This document shows, in pieces, positions 24,544 through 35,065 of a stretch of DNA of 60,814 nucleotides. The DNA is from JAJXUB01 sp047974805 (lineage in GTDB: Bacteria; Actinomycetota; Actinomycetes; Actinomycetales; Dermatophilaceae), in contig JBKECS010000018.1 in assembly GCA_047974805.1 (NCBI GenBank), positions 1 to 60,814 on the forward strand. The letters run 5' to 3'. The notes below the pieces were generated by a model. That model did no database searches, was not told the origin of the DNA, and worked only from the letters and a program-made list of their open reading frames with translations. Each line of letters opens with the position of its first letter. The stretch's first letter is position 1. Made by a program: the position numbers and the translations under genes.

Positions 24544-25907
24544 CGCGCCTGCCCCGACGTTTTGACGGGCTCGGCGCCGGCAGCATCTGCGATGGCCCCG
24601 TGGGTAACCGCCTCCCCCGACAGTGCGCCGGCCGCCCAGGCGGCGGTGTCCCGGGCTGACGGCACGGTCGCCACCCAGTGCGGGGTCCGTTCGCGATCGA
24701 AGCTCATCCGCATATTCTTTCGCAGCCCAAGCCAGGCCACGACGCCCACCACGGTGAGGCCGACGACGACGGCGCCAATCCCGAGGGTCCATCGCGGTCC
24801 GAAGACATCGCCGATCCACCCAATGATGGGTGCCCCAATCGGTGTGCCACCCATGAAGATCATCATGTAGAGCGCCATCACCCGTCCGCGGACCTGGGCG
24901 TCGACATGGGTCTGCATGTAGGTCATTGCCGTGGTCATGGCCGTCAACGCGGTCAGCCCGACGGGGACGAGCAGGATCGCGAAGGCGGCATACGTCGGAG
25001 CCACCGCGGACGCACCGACGAACACGACGAATCCCAACAACGCGATGAACAGCACGGTGAGACGGGGCCGTTCCCGGCGCGCGGTCAGGAGGGCAGCAGC
25101 GAGTGAACCTATGGACATGATGGAGCCCAGTAGGCCGTACTCCCCCGGGCCTTTGTCGAACACTTTGGTGGCCATGAGGGCGTTGGTGATCTGGAAGTTC
25201 ATCCCAAAGGTGCCCAGAATGAACACTAGGAACATGACCAATTGCAGATCCGGCCGACCGGCCACATAACGCACCCCTTCGATGATCGAGCCGCGTCCTC
25301 GGGACGCGACAGTCGACCGTATCCGGCTGGTGTCCAGGATGGCCAGCGCAAAGAGGACCGCCGCGAACGAAGCGGCGTTGATGAGGAAGACCGGCCCGGT
25401 GCCCCACCAGGCGATGAGCAACCCGGCGATCCCGGGGCCGAAGAGACGACCGGTGTTGAACGAGGCGGAGTTCAGCGCGACGGCGTTGGCCAGTTGTTCC
25501 TCGGGGACCACCTCGGAGACGAAGACCTGACGGGCAGGATTGTCCACGGCCGTCGTCAAACCCTGAGCGAGTGCGAGCGCGTAGACGTGCCACAACTGGG
25601 CTGTTCCGGTGACCACCATCAGTCCGAGGATCAGACTGTTCAGCCCGAGCAACGCTTGGGTGACCATGAGGATGTGCCGCTGATTGAACCGGTCGGCGAT
25701 GACACCGCCCAGCGGTGCGAGGAGAAACGGCGCGAATTGCAGGGCCGTCACCGTGCCCAAGGCGATCGAGGAATGGTTGGTCAGGACGGTCAGCACGAGC
25801 CAGTCCTGGGCCACCCGGGCCATCCAGGTGCCGACGTTGGACACCAGGGCACCCGCGGCCCACCAGCGGTAGTTGCGCACCGATAGGGAGGCGAACATGG
25901 GGCTCAT
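24540..25907 (-). CDS. MFS transporter (MFS_3/EntS-like)
   Basis: A 455-residue polytopic protein with about 12 membrane segments. FASLSVRNYRWWAAGALVSNVGTWM at the N-terminus and the loop ADRFNQRHILMVTQ are typical of the MFS_3/EntS drug- or siderophore-exporter group. ATG 25907 overlaps the marR stop (ATGA); an upstream in-frame start at 25997 would lie inside marR. Substrate unknown; control by the upstream MarR repressor suggests a drug or phenolic compound exporter. Confidence 0.87.
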   Translation of the reverse strand: MSPMFASLSVRNYRWWAAGALVSNVGTWMARVAQDWLVLTVLTNHSSIALGTVTALQFAPFLLAPLGGVIADRFNQRHILMVTQALLGLNSLILGLMVVTGTAQLWHVYALALAQGLTTAVDNPARQVFVSEVVPEEQLANAVALNSASFNTGRLFGPGIAGLLIAWWGTGPVFLINAASFAAVLFALAILDTSRIRSTVASRGRGSIIEGVRYVAGRPDLQLVMFLVFILGTFGMNFQITNALMATKVFDKGPGEYGLLGSIMSIGSLAAALLTARRERPRLTVLFIALLGFVVFVGASAVAPTYAAFAILLVPVGLTALTAMTTAMTYMQTHVDAQVRGRVMALYMMIFMGGTPIGAPIIGWIGDVFGPRWTLGIGAVVVGLTVVGVVAWLGLRKNMRMSFDRERTPHWVATVPSARDTAAWAAGALSGEAVTHGAIADAAGAEPVKTSGQAR

Positions 25908-26380
25908 TGATTGGCCACCTTGCTCAAGGCGGTGACGGCGGCGGCCAGCGCGTCCCGCTCGGCAGCGGTGAGGCCTTCCAGGCGGATGTGCATCCACTCA
26001 TTGCGTTCCCGCTTGGCTGCGGCCAAGGCGCGAGCACCGGTCGCGGTCAAGGCGAGGTTGACGCAACGCGCGTCATGTGGGTCCTCGGTCCGCCGGATAT
26101 AGCCGCGTTCCACCAGACCGGCCACGGTCTTGTGCATGGTCGGTGCCGAGACCTTCTCCGCCTCGGCTAGTTCGGCCGAGGTGCGGGTAGCTTCGGACAG
26201 CTTCGCCAGGACGCTGAACTGGTGGGGCGGCAAGTCGCCGGCCCCTTCGGTGCGGATCCGACGGGAAATCCGCATGCAAGCCAGGCGAAGATCGACGGCC
26301 AGGTCGGTCAGGTCCGACCGGTCATCGTGGGATGTGGGTCCCGATGGGGTGGTGTTGGCGGCTGGCGATGTGCTCGACAT
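25904..26380 (-). CDS. MarR family transcriptional regulator
   Basis: A 158-residue protein with a winged helix-turn-helix at about 50-115: LPPHQFSVLAKLSE, SAPTMHKTVAGLVERGYI and RRTEDPHDARCVNLALTATG, the MarR DNA-binding and wing pattern. It is the first gene of a marR-MFS-microprotein operon with ATGA overlaps at both junctions. It most likely represses its own operon through the palindrome just upstream. Confidence 0.9.
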   Translation of the reverse strand: MSSTSPAANTTPSGPTSHDDRSDLTDLAVDLRLACMRISRRIRTEGAGDLPPHQFSVLAKLSEATRTSAELAEAEKVSAPTMHKTVAGLVERGYIRRTEDPHDARCVNLALTATGARALAAAKRERNEWMHIRLEGLTAAERDALAAAVTALSKVANQ

Positions 26381-26392
26381 TTCACTTAGGGA

Positions 26393-26404
26393 AACTAATT
26401 AGTT
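26393..26404. promoter_or_regulatory. MarR-type operator palindrome AACTAATTAGTT
   Basis: A perfect 12-bp palindrome lies 12 bp upstream of the marR ATG, with further TTAG and CTAA half-sites around it (26395-26412), in an AT-rich island. This is the expected size and place for a MarR autoregulatory site. It partly resembles a DtxR/IdeR box but does not fit that consensus. Confidence 0.6.
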
Positions 26405-26461
26405 GGGCTAACTGTTTCGGAAGTGTGGGTTTGTCTCATATACCGAGCAGCGACCGAGCGG

Positions 26462-27958
<1,497 letters not shown>

Positions 27959-28059
27959 GCGGGACAAGATAGCGGGTCTGCGACGATCCCGTCAGGGGAG
28001 GAAGCGCTCGCTCTCGCTCGCACGCACGCCCGTGACCCAAAGCGGCATACGCTTGACCG

Positions 28060-28311
28060 GTGAGCGCCCCCGGCAAGCCCCTGACCGAACTGGTCGAGAC
28101 CCAGCCCCTCCCGGTCTCCTCGACGGGGATCATTCGCATCGGCATCGCCCTCTGGGCCGTCGCGCTTGCACTCACGCTCGCCCTGCCCTCGCTGCACGTA
28201 GGTGACCGGTCCTGGTGGCCGTGGACGTGCGTCAGCGGCATCATCCTCGGGGTTGTGGGGTATGCCTACGTGCGTCGGGGCCGCGGGAACGCTGCGGACG
28301 CCGATCACTGA
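28060..28311 (+). CDS. DUF2530 domain small membrane protein
   Basis: An 83-residue protein with two membrane helices (about 24-44 and 54-71) and a charged C-terminus (RRGRGNAADADH), matching actinobacterial DUF2530. No function is known. GTG 28060 lies 6 nt after TACGCT (28048-28053) without a ribosome site, so it is probably leaderless; that -10 overlaps a copy of the GGCATAC motif. It converges on the DUF3027 gene. Confidence 0.8.
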   Translation: MSAPGKPLTELVETQPLPVSSTGIIRIGIALWAVALALTLALPSLHVGDRSWWPWTCVSGIILGVVGYAYVRRGRGNAADADH

Positions 28312-28346
28312 CCGGTCGACCGACGCCGAACCTGGCGCAGTCTGGC

Positions 28347-29084
28347 TCAGGTTGACGCGGGAGAGACGTCCAGCCAGTTGTCGTCGAGGATCGGCGGGGG
28401 CACGCGGTCCGGCGTCGGGGTGGGCAGGTCCACTTCGCTGTGCGCGCCGCATCCGTAGTCCAATGCGACGACCGTCCCGTCGGCTGGAGACCACCCGTTG
28501 GCGCACACTCCGAACGAGCGCCTCAGCACTCCCGGCAATGGCAGGAAGAACCCGCACGAGGAGCACGCCTCCGGTGCCTTGGCGGCATCCCGGGGGCCGC
28601 GCTCACCCTCGTTCCACCGCGTGGCCGCGGCCTCGCGACCCTCCCCGGACAGCACCCTGATCCGGCCCAAGCCCAGCTCCCACTGAGCCATCTGGTCGAC
28701 CTCTTCGTCACCGGTCGCCTCGAACCCAGCCTCCAGATAGGGGTCGTCGGCCACATAGGGAAGGATGTCGCCCGGTCCCAGGTCGCCCGGAGCCAGCCGG
28801 TCGGCATACGGTACCCAATCCGGGGAAAGCAACGCTCCGGCACCGGGCAATAGGTTCGTTTCCGACACGGTGGCCTTTTTGGCCCGGGGGACCCGAGCAA
28901 CCGTCGCCGCCCAACGCCACTGGTGGTAGCCGGGCAAGAGCGAGGCAAAGTAGTGCGTACCGACGCGCTGCTCCACCTCGTCGTAGCCCACATGTTCCCC
29001 AACGGTGCCGGGCAGGGCGATGTCTTCGATCGCCTGGCGGGCCAGATCGATCGTCGCAGTGTTGGTTAGCACGGCATCGGACAT
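28347..29084 (-). CDS. DUF3027 domain-containing protein
   Basis: A 245-residue soluble protein of the actinobacterial DUF3027 family: GEHVGYDEVEQRVGTHYFASLLPGYHQWRWAATVAR near the N-terminus and a C-terminal segment with CSSCGFFLPLPG and GVCAN, whose cysteines suggest a metal or zinc knuckle. Function unknown. It sits 16 nt downstream of the cold-shock gene on the same strand, a pairing common in actinobacteria as far as I recall, so the two probably form one operon. ATG 29084 has GGGGAGG upstream. Confidence 0.83.
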   Translation of the reverse strand: MSDAVLTNTATIDLARQAIEDIALPGTVGEHVGYDEVEQRVGTHYFASLLPGYHQWRWAATVARVPRAKKATVSETNLLPGAGALLSPDWVPYADRLAPGDLGPGDILPYVADDPYLEAGFEATGDEEVDQMAQWELGLGRIRVLSGEGREAAATRWNEGERGPRDAAKAPEACSSCGFFLPLPGVLRRSFGVCANGWSPADGTVVALDYGCGAHSEVDLPTPTPDRVPPPILDDNWLDVSPAST

Positions 29085-29100
29085 GGCGCCTCCCCGACCA

Positions 29101-29499
29101 CTACAGTTCGAGGTCGTCGGCGACCGCGCGCAGCACCTGAGCGACCTTGTTGCCGAAGGAATTGTCGGGGTAGTGGCCCCGGCGCAGCGAGTTGGACACG
29201 TCATCGAGCAGCTTGATGACGTCCTCGACGATGGGGACCATCTCATCGGCCGGCTTGCGGTCCCGGACCTTGCGGTTGACCGCCACGCTGGGTGCGGGGT
29301 CGATGAGGTGGACGTTCATCGCCTGGGCACCGCGACGCCCCTCGATGACGGAAAACTCGATCCGTTGGCCGCCGCGCAGAGCCTCGACGTCCTTCGGAAG
29401 GGCGTTTGCCGGTATGAAGACATCACCCTCACTGCCGTCGCTCGCCACGAAACCGAAGCCCTTGTCGGCGTCGAAGAACTTCACCCTGCCCGTGGGCAC
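29101..29499 (-). CDS. Cold-shock-domain protein with C-terminal extension
   Basis: 132 residues. Residues 1-67 are a cold-shock domain with RNP1 (KGFGFV, 13-18) and RNP2 (DVFIP, 26-30), which binds single-stranded RNA or DNA. About 65 extra residues follow (RKVRDRKPADEMVPIVEDVIKLLDDVSN onward), predicted helical; this makes it about twice the size of a CspA. It is the first gene before DUF3027. The long 5' region shared with the divergent MFS gene contains an inverted repeat. Confidence 0.9.
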   Translation of the reverse strand: MPTGRVKFFDADKGFGFVASDGSEGDVFIPANALPKDVEALRGGQRIEFSVIEGRRGAQAMNVHLIDPAPSVAVNRKVRDRKPADEMVPIVEDVIKLLDDVSNSLRRGHYPDNSFGNKVAQVLRAVADDLEL

Positions 29500-29608
29500 G
29501 TGCCGTCACCTCATCCCTAGACTCGTCCGGCGCGCGCTTCAGCGCCGTGAGGACAAGGCTATCGGGTCCGGGACTGCCTGCGTGCGGATAGAAATCCCCA
29601 TGCGCTGT

Positions 29609-29640
29609 GTCACTGGTCTCTGCGAAGGTGCGTCAGTGAC
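29609..29640. promoter_or_regulatory. GTCACTG/CAGTGAC inverted repeat between csp and the MFS gene
   Basis: Perfect 7-bp arms GTCACTG (29609-29615) and CAGTGAC (29634-29640), separated by 18 nt, lie in the 167-bp divergent spacer. It could be an operator for either gene or a hairpin in the csp leader. No regulator is suggested by neighbours. Confidence 0.35.
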
Positions 29641-29666
29641 GACAACGATGACCCGATGACTCGCCG

Positions 29667-30983
29667 GTGAGCGAATCCGCGATGCCACCGGGCTCGGCCT
29701 GGACGATGCGTTCCTTCTGGGCGAGCCTCCCCCGTGAAGGACGCTGGCTGCTGTCCACAACGGGGATTCAGCTGCTGGGTCGTGGCCTCACCCTGCCCTT
29801 CACCATCATCTACTTGCACGAAGTGCGCGGGCTGGGCCTCGACGTGGCCGGTGGACTCATGGCGTGGTTGGGACTCGTCGGTTTCCTCGCCACGCCTCCC
29901 GGTGGTGCCGCGACGGATCGCTTCGGGGCCCGCGCCGTGCTCATCGGCTCCAGCCTGTGCCAACTCATTGGCGTGAGCATGTTGGCGTTCGCCACGACCT
30001 TCCCGATGGCCTTGTCGGCGATGACGCTCATGGGTGTTTCCGCCGTGTCCTGGCCTGCGTTCAACAGCCTCATTGCGAGCATCGTCGAACCGGTGGCCCG
30101 GCAGGTGTATTTCGGCATTTCGTTCGCCCTGGTCAACCTCGGGATCGGGGTCGGCGGCATGATTTCGGGCGCCTACGTCGACGTGCATCAGCCCCGAACC
30201 TTCACCACCATCTATCTCCTCGACGCCGCTTCCATGCTCATCCCCATCGGTCTGCTGCTCGGGCCGTTGCGGCACGTGGGCCGGCCGGTGCCGCACGACG
30301 CCGCGGCCGATCCGACACGGGGGTCGTATTGGGCCATCCTGCGCCGACCCGCGTTTGCTTGGCTCATCCTGGTGACGTTCATCGCCACGGTGGTCGGCTA
30401 CGGGCAGATCGAGGCCGGCATGCCGGCGTTCGCGCGTCAGGTGAGCGAGGTGAGTACCCGAACCATCGGCTGGTCCTTCGCCGCCAATACCGCCGTAATC
30501 GTGCTAGCCCAATTCACCGTGCTCAAGGCGATCACGGGACACCGTCGAACCCGGGTGCTGCTCGCCATGACCGTGATCTGGGCCTGCTCCTGGCTACTAC
30601 TCGGTGCGACCGGATTCGCTCCGGGAACCACGTATGCCATGCTCGGCGTCATCGCCTTTGCCGCCCTGTTCGGCCTCGGCGAGACGCTGCTGCAACCGAC
30701 GATCCCGGCGATGACCAACGATTCGGCGTCCGATCACCTCCGCGGTCGCTACAACGCCCTATCGTCGGCGGCGGTCATGGCCGGCACCGTTGTCGGGCCG
30801 GTCTTCGCCGGCCTTCTGCTGGACCGACGACTAGGCGGGGTCTATATCCTCGCCCTGGCCGCGGGGTGCGCAGTGATCGCCTGGTTCTCCCTGGTCCTGG
30901 AGCGGCGGATCACCCCGGCCGTGAACGGGGTGGCGGTGAGCACGCCCGTGGTGGGGAGTACCGATACCGGTCAGTCGCCGTAA
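29667..30983 (+). CDS. MFS transporter (multidrug-type)
   Basis: A 438-residue transporter with about 12 membrane segments. The loop GGAATDRFGARAVL after the second helix is the MFS signature, and GLGETLLQPTIPAMTNDSASDHLRGRYNA is typical of MDR/YfcJ-like exporters. Substrate unknown. GTG 29667 opens the frame. The last 13 bases overlap the convergent hypothetical gene. Confidence 0.85.
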   Translation: MSESAMPPGSAWTMRSFWASLPREGRWLLSTTGIQLLGRGLTLPFTIIYLHEVRGLGLDVAGGLMAWLGLVGFLATPPGGAATDRFGARAVLIGSSLCQLIGVSMLAFATTFPMALSAMTLMGVSAVSWPAFNSLIASIVEPVARQVYFGISFALVNLGIGVGGMISGAYVDVHQPRTFTTIYLLDAASMLIPIGLLLGPLRHVGRPVPHDAAADPTRGSYWAILRRPAFAWLILVTFIATVVGYGQIEAGMPAFARQVSEVSTRTIGWSFAANTAVIVLAQFTVLKAITGHRRTRVLLAMTVIWACSWLLLGATGFAPGTTYAMLGVIAFAALFGLGETLLQPTIPAMTNDSASDHLRGRYNALSSAAVMAGTVVGPVFAGLLLDRRLGGVYILALAAGCAVIAWFSLVLERRITPAVNGVAVSTPVVGSTDTGQSP

Positions 30984-31783
30984 CCGAAACGCGCCCGGGT
31001 GGTCGTCACCATCACCGCTTTGGCGCCGTCCTTGATGGCGAGCACGGCGACATCGGTCCCCGTATTGGGCACTGAGGCCAGATTTGTACGCGTCTGGGAG
31101 TCCACCGCGTAGATGCCGCTGAATCCGTCTGTGGACTGCACGGTGACCGAGGTCGTGGAGGCCTTGGTCACCTGCCCACGCTGGAAGAGGTAGGTCATCC
31201 TCGGGGATCCGCCGACGAACTCACCATGGAGGGCCTGCATCAGTCCTGGCACGGGCTGATCACCCAGCTGGTGATCATCGTCCCCGTCCCGATCAAGCCC
31301 ACGGTCTCCATCCGGTGACATCCCGCCCAGGCCACTGTTGGGGTCGGCGCGATCGCCTCCGTTGGCGTCCGTGCTCCCCGCGACCGAGCCGGCGCGGGCG
31401 TCGTCCCGGCCGATGAAACCGTCATCCCGCTCGTGGCGTGCCAGGCCGAACGCCAACCCTGCGACGAGGAAGACGACGACGAATGAGGCCAGGGCGATCC
31501 CGCCGATGGTGGCGACCCGGCTGGCGGTCGATGCGGTGGCCTTGGCCCATGCGCGTTTCAGCCCGCTCGGTGGGGCCGGCGGCGGTGACATCACGGTGTC
31601 CTCGGGGTAGCTGGCGTGGTAACCGGGCTGAATCGTCTCGAACGGTGACGTTTCGGCTGGCTGGCCGTGGTCGGGCGGCGCGGCCGCTGTAGGGATGGGC
31701 TCAGTGGGGTCAGCAACCGAGCCGGCCGAGGATGCGGCGTCGTTTATGGGCCCGGTCGGGCCATCGGCGGGTGGGTTGCCCAT
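30971..31783 (-). CDS. Membrane-anchored hypothetical protein with acidic linker
   Basis: 270 residues: a Pro-rich cytoplasmic N-terminus (1-75), one membrane helix (about 93-115), a very Asp/Gly-rich extracytoplasmic linker (about 120-175, e.g. DRGLDRDGDDDHQLGDQ), and a C-terminal beta-rich domain (MTYLFQRGQVTKASTTSVTVQSTDGFSG onward). The C-terminal part resembles small beta-barrel (DUF5666-like) domains, but I am not sure. AAGGA precedes ATG 31783. Function unknown. Confidence 0.7.
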   Translation of the reverse strand: MGNPPADGPTGPINDAASSAGSVADPTEPIPTAAAPPDHGQPAETSPFETIQPGYHASYPEDTVMSPPPAPPSGLKRAWAKATASTASRVATIGGIALASFVVVFLVAGLAFGLARHERDDGFIGRDDARAGSVAGSTDANGGDRADPNSGLGGMSPDGDRGLDRDGDDDHQLGDQPVPGLMQALHGEFVGGSPRMTYLFQRGQVTKASTTSVTVQSTDGFSGIYAVDSQTRTNLASVPNTGTDVAVLAIKDGAKAVMVTTTRARFGYGD

Positions 31784-31952
31784 CGGCGTCCTTTCACGCG
31801 TGGCGAACGCGGCCCGAGGATCAGCCGCCTAACGGGAATCGTCGCTCTCGCACCTGTGTGCAGCCTGTGAAATGGGTGTAGACCCTCGGCTCCCACGGCC
31901 GCCGGCGTTCGCGCGTGTGTCTGCCGATCGCCAGGGCAGATACGGTGCGGGA

Positions 31953-34019
31953 GTGAGTAGCGCCGCCCGATCGCAGGCCGATGACCTTCGCGGCCGCACC
32001 GACGAGATGCTAGTGGCCCTGCTGATGCACCGCCCGGATCTTGCTCGTCCGGCACCGACGGACCTGACCTCCCTGGCCGCCCGGGTCGGCACCGCCGCGA
32101 GCACGCAGGGGGCCATCGATCGACTCACCCGGGGTCAGCTTGATGTGCTCAAGGCGGTGACCGTCGCCCCGCCCAACGCCACCGCCGCCCACATCGCCGA
32201 CCTGCTCGGCGCGCCGAAGCCACGAGTCGATGCCCTCCTGGATGAGCTGTGGGAGCGGGCCCTCGTTTGGGGCTCCGCCCAGCATCCGCGGGCCTCCCGT
32301 GCGGTTCATCAAATCCTTGACCCGTATGCCGACAGACTCGAGTCCTCGCCAGCACGCCCAGCCGCCGATCGGACCCCGATAACGGCGGTCGCGGCTTCGC
32401 TGGATCCGCCAGCTGTGACCGTCAACCAGGTCGATCTGACGCAGGTTGACGCGGCTGGCGCCGGGCGGATCCTCCAGCTGCTCGAATCGATCGAGGTGCT
32501 CATCGAGGCCTGGGACGAGAGCCCACCCCGACTCCTGCTCGCTGGAGGACTGTCTGTGCGGGACCTCTCGTCGCTGGCACGCGTGGTGAACCTGCCGGTG
32601 GACGTTGCCGGGTTCGTCGCGGAACTTGCCGTGATGGGCAGGCTCATCGCCGACGACGAGCAGGTGGACCCGAGCTGGCGACCGACGGTCCATGCCATGG
32701 ACGATTCGGCTCGACCTGCCGAGGAACGGTGGGTCGAGCTCGCCACCGCCTGGTGGTCCAGCACGCGAGCGCCCCACCTCATCGGCCGCACCGTCGCCGG
32801 AAGCCGCGTCAACGCACTGGGGCCGAAGGTGCAGTGGCCCCCGATCCGTTCCATCCGGCAGGATGTTTTGCAGGTCCTGGCCTCCCTAAAGCCCGGGTCC
32901 AGCATGACGGCAGCAGACCTGAAGCGGACCCTCATCTGGCGCAGACCGCGCCGGCTGCCCGCTTCCTCCGCTGCCGTGGACGACGTGGTTCGCGCGATCA
33001 TCTCCGAGGCCGATGCCCTGGGATTGATCAGCCACGGGGCCCTGACCAATCCGGGACGCGCCCTCGTCGACCACCTCTCCCGCGTCCCCGACGCCGACGC
33101 CGACGGGCACGATGGTGAGAACCCGGCCGTGGCGGTGGCTGCCGCCGCCCTCCCGGCCTCCGTCACAACGGTCATCCTCCAGGGGGATCTGACCGCCGTC
33201 GCCCCCGGGCCGGCGATCGGAGACCTGGCGCGGCTGCTCCGTCTGGTGGCGGACCGCGAGTCCACCGGCGCAGCCAGCGTCTATCGGTTCACGGCGGAGT
33301 CGGTGCGCCGAGCCCTGGACACCGGTTGGGATGCCGAGGCACTCATCGGCCGCCTCCGCCAGGTGTCCAGCACGGACCTGCCACAGCCCCTGGACTACCT
33401 CATCCGGGACACCGCGCGCCGACACGGCGTGGCCCGGGTCGGGTCGGCCGGTGCCTATCTGCGCTCCGATGACACCGCGCTGCTGGACGAGATCGTCACC
33501 GCCCGCAGCCTGTCGCCGCTGGGTCTGGTCCGGATCGCCCCCACCGTTGCGATCAGCAGGGTCGACCCGACCACGATGCTCCACCTTCTGCGCGATGCCG
33601 GGTACGCCCCGGTAGCCGACTCGGATGGGAGCGCAGGTCTGCTGCCCCCACGAACCCCCAAACGGGTGGGCGCCGCCCGCCCAGCCGTGACCCGGCGCCG
33701 GTTGACCATCACCGAGGCGGGCTCCCTCGTCAAGGCTTTGCGTCGTGGCGACGAGCGCGCCGAGGCAGCCCAGGCACAGGCCCGCGCGGAAGGTCGCCCG
33801 GCCCTGGCTGTGGCCGACCCCACGACAACGATGGCGCTGGTCAGGGACGCCATCGCGGACAACGTTCCGGTGTGGGTGGCCCATGTCGATCGGTTCGGCG
33901 ACACCGAGCACCTGCTGCTGCATCCCCAACGACTTGACGGCGGCCGGGTCATCGGCACCGTCGACGGCGTTGCCCGGTCGTTGTCAGTGCACCGAATCAG
34001 TGGCGCCGCGCAGCCCTGA
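31953..34019 (+). CDS. Helicase-associated protein, XPB partner (Helicase_C_3 type)
   Basis: 688 residues. The N-terminal half has winged-helix-like repeats (RLTRGQLDVLKAVTVAPPNATAAHIADLLGAP), and the C-terminal half carries the conserved block SVTTVILQGDLTAVAPGP and a final VWVAHVDRFGDTEHLLLHPQRLDGG. It matches the actinobacterial helicase-associated family encoded beside XPB helicase genes, with no helicase motifs of its own. It may load or regulate XPB. GTG 31953 follows TACGGT (31941-31946) by 6 nt: leaderless. The XPB gene lies 1.7 kb downstream. Confidence 0.82.
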   Translation: MSSAARSQADDLRGRTDEMLVALLMHRPDLARPAPTDLTSLAARVGTAASTQGAIDRLTRGQLDVLKAVTVAPPNATAAHIADLLGAPKPRVDALLDELWERALVWGSAQHPRASRAVHQILDPYADRLESSPARPAADRTPITAVAASLDPPAVTVNQVDLTQVDAAGAGRILQLLESIEVLIEAWDESPPRLLLAGGLSVRDLSSLARVVNLPVDVAGFVAELAVMGRLIADDEQVDPSWRPTVHAMDDSARPAEERWVELATAWWSSTRAPHLIGRTVAGSRVNALGPKVQWPPIRSIRQDVLQVLASLKPGSSMTAADLKRTLIWRRPRRLPASSAAVDDVVRAIISEADALGLISHGALTNPGRALVDHLSRVPDADADGHDGENPAVAVAAAALPASVTTVILQGDLTAVAPGPAIGDLARLLRLVADRESTGAASVYRFTAESVRRALDTGWDAEALIGRLRQVSSTDLPQPLDYLIRDTARRHGVARVGSAGAYLRSDDTALLDEIVTARSLSPLGLVRIAPTVAISRVDPTTMLHLLRDAGYAPVADSDGSAGLLPPRTPKRVGAARPAVTRRRLTITEAGSLVKALRRGDERAEAAQAQARAEGRPALAVADPTTTMALVRDAIADNVPVWVAHVDRFGDTEHLLLHPQRLDGGRVIGTVDGVARSLSVHRISGAAQP

Positions 34020-34952
34020 TCACACCGATGCCAACGCATTCACCACTCGCGAGTCCGGACGACGGCCAAGCACCTCGGCGAGCCACACGCTTGTCGCCAC
34101 CAGCAGGTCGAGGTCGACACCAGTGGACACCCCTGCGCCATGCAATGCCCACACCAGGTCCTCCGTGGCCAGATTGCCGGTGGCGCTGCCGGCATACGGA
34201 CAACCACCGAGCCCACCCGCCGAGGCGTCCAGGGTGGCAACCCCTGCGCGCACTGCGGTCATGGTGTTGGACAGTGCCTGACCATAGGTGTCGTGGACGT
34301 GCACCGCCACCTGATCGACACCGATCCCGGCCGCCCCAAGGGCATCGAGCAACGTGATCACCTGACCGGAGGTGGCGACACCGATCGTGTCGCCCAAGGA
34401 CAGCTGATCACAGCCGAGATCCATCAGGGAACGGCACACCTGCACCACCTGCTCGACCGCTACCGTGCCCTCCCAGGGGTCGCCGAAGCACATGGACACG
34501 TAGGCCCGCACCCATAACCCTTCGGCGCGGGCACGGGAAACGACCGGCGCGAACATGCTCAGCGACTCCGCGAGAGAGCGACCGAGATTGCGCCGGGCGA
34601 AGGACTCGGTGGCCGACCCAAAAATGGCGATCGCTTGAGCCCCGGACGCCAGCGCACGATCCAGACCGCGCTCGTTGGGTACCAGAACCGGCCGATGAGG
34701 GTCCCGCCCGCCCTCACCGAGCATCTGAAGCAGTTGCGTCGCGTCGGCCAACTGCGGTACCCACTGGGGGCTGACGAACGAGGTCGTTTCGATCGTTGTC
34801 AATCCGGCGGCCGCTAGACGAGTGATGAACTCTGCCTTGACCTCAGTCGGGACAACACCGGTCTCGTTTTGCAGCCCGTCTCGTGGGCCCACCTCATAGA
34901 TCGTCACCGATGCCGGCAGGTGCTCGGCCGTGTCGACGATCGGAGTGCGCAT
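34020..34952 (-). CDS. Hydroxymethylglutaryl-CoA lyase family protein
   Basis: A 310-residue HMGL-like TIM barrel: EVGPRDGLQNE near residue 20 (metal and catalytic Arg/Asp), HVHDTYGQALSN, and the signature GGLGGCPYAGSATGNLATEDL with the active-site cysteine. It cleaves HMG-CoA to acetyl-CoA and acetoacetate in leucine breakdown. ATG 34952 is chosen at the start of homology. Its stop abuts the stop of the convergent helicase partner gene. No other leucine-catabolism genes are adjacent. Confidence 0.9.
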   Translation of the reverse strand: MRTPIVDTAEHLPASVTIYEVGPRDGLQNETGVVPTEVKAEFITRLAAAGLTTIETTSFVSPQWVPQLADATQLLQMLGEGGRDPHRPVLVPNERGLDRALASGAQAIAIFGSATESFARRNLGRSLAESLSMFAPVVSRARAEGLWVRAYVSMCFGDPWEGTVAVEQVVQVCRSLMDLGCDQLSLGDTIGVATSGQVITLLDALGAAGIGVDQVAVHVHDTYGQALSNTMTAVRAGVATLDASAGGLGGCPYAGSATGNLATEDLVWALHGAGVSTGVDLDLLVATSVWLAEVLGRRPDSRVVNALASV

Positions 34953-35065
34953 GATCACCCACAGATCGTTGCACGCGCAGCCAGGAACCGCCCACCTGCG
35001 TGGTCGTGATTGGATGGGCCAGTTCGACCATTCATCGTCATGACGCCGCGAGGAGTCGAGGGACC

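Noticed and set aside
26393..26412. IdeR/DtxR iron box before marR
   Set aside because: TTAG and CTAA half-sites are present, but the 19-bp consensus is not met; the perfect 12-bp palindrome fits MarR better.
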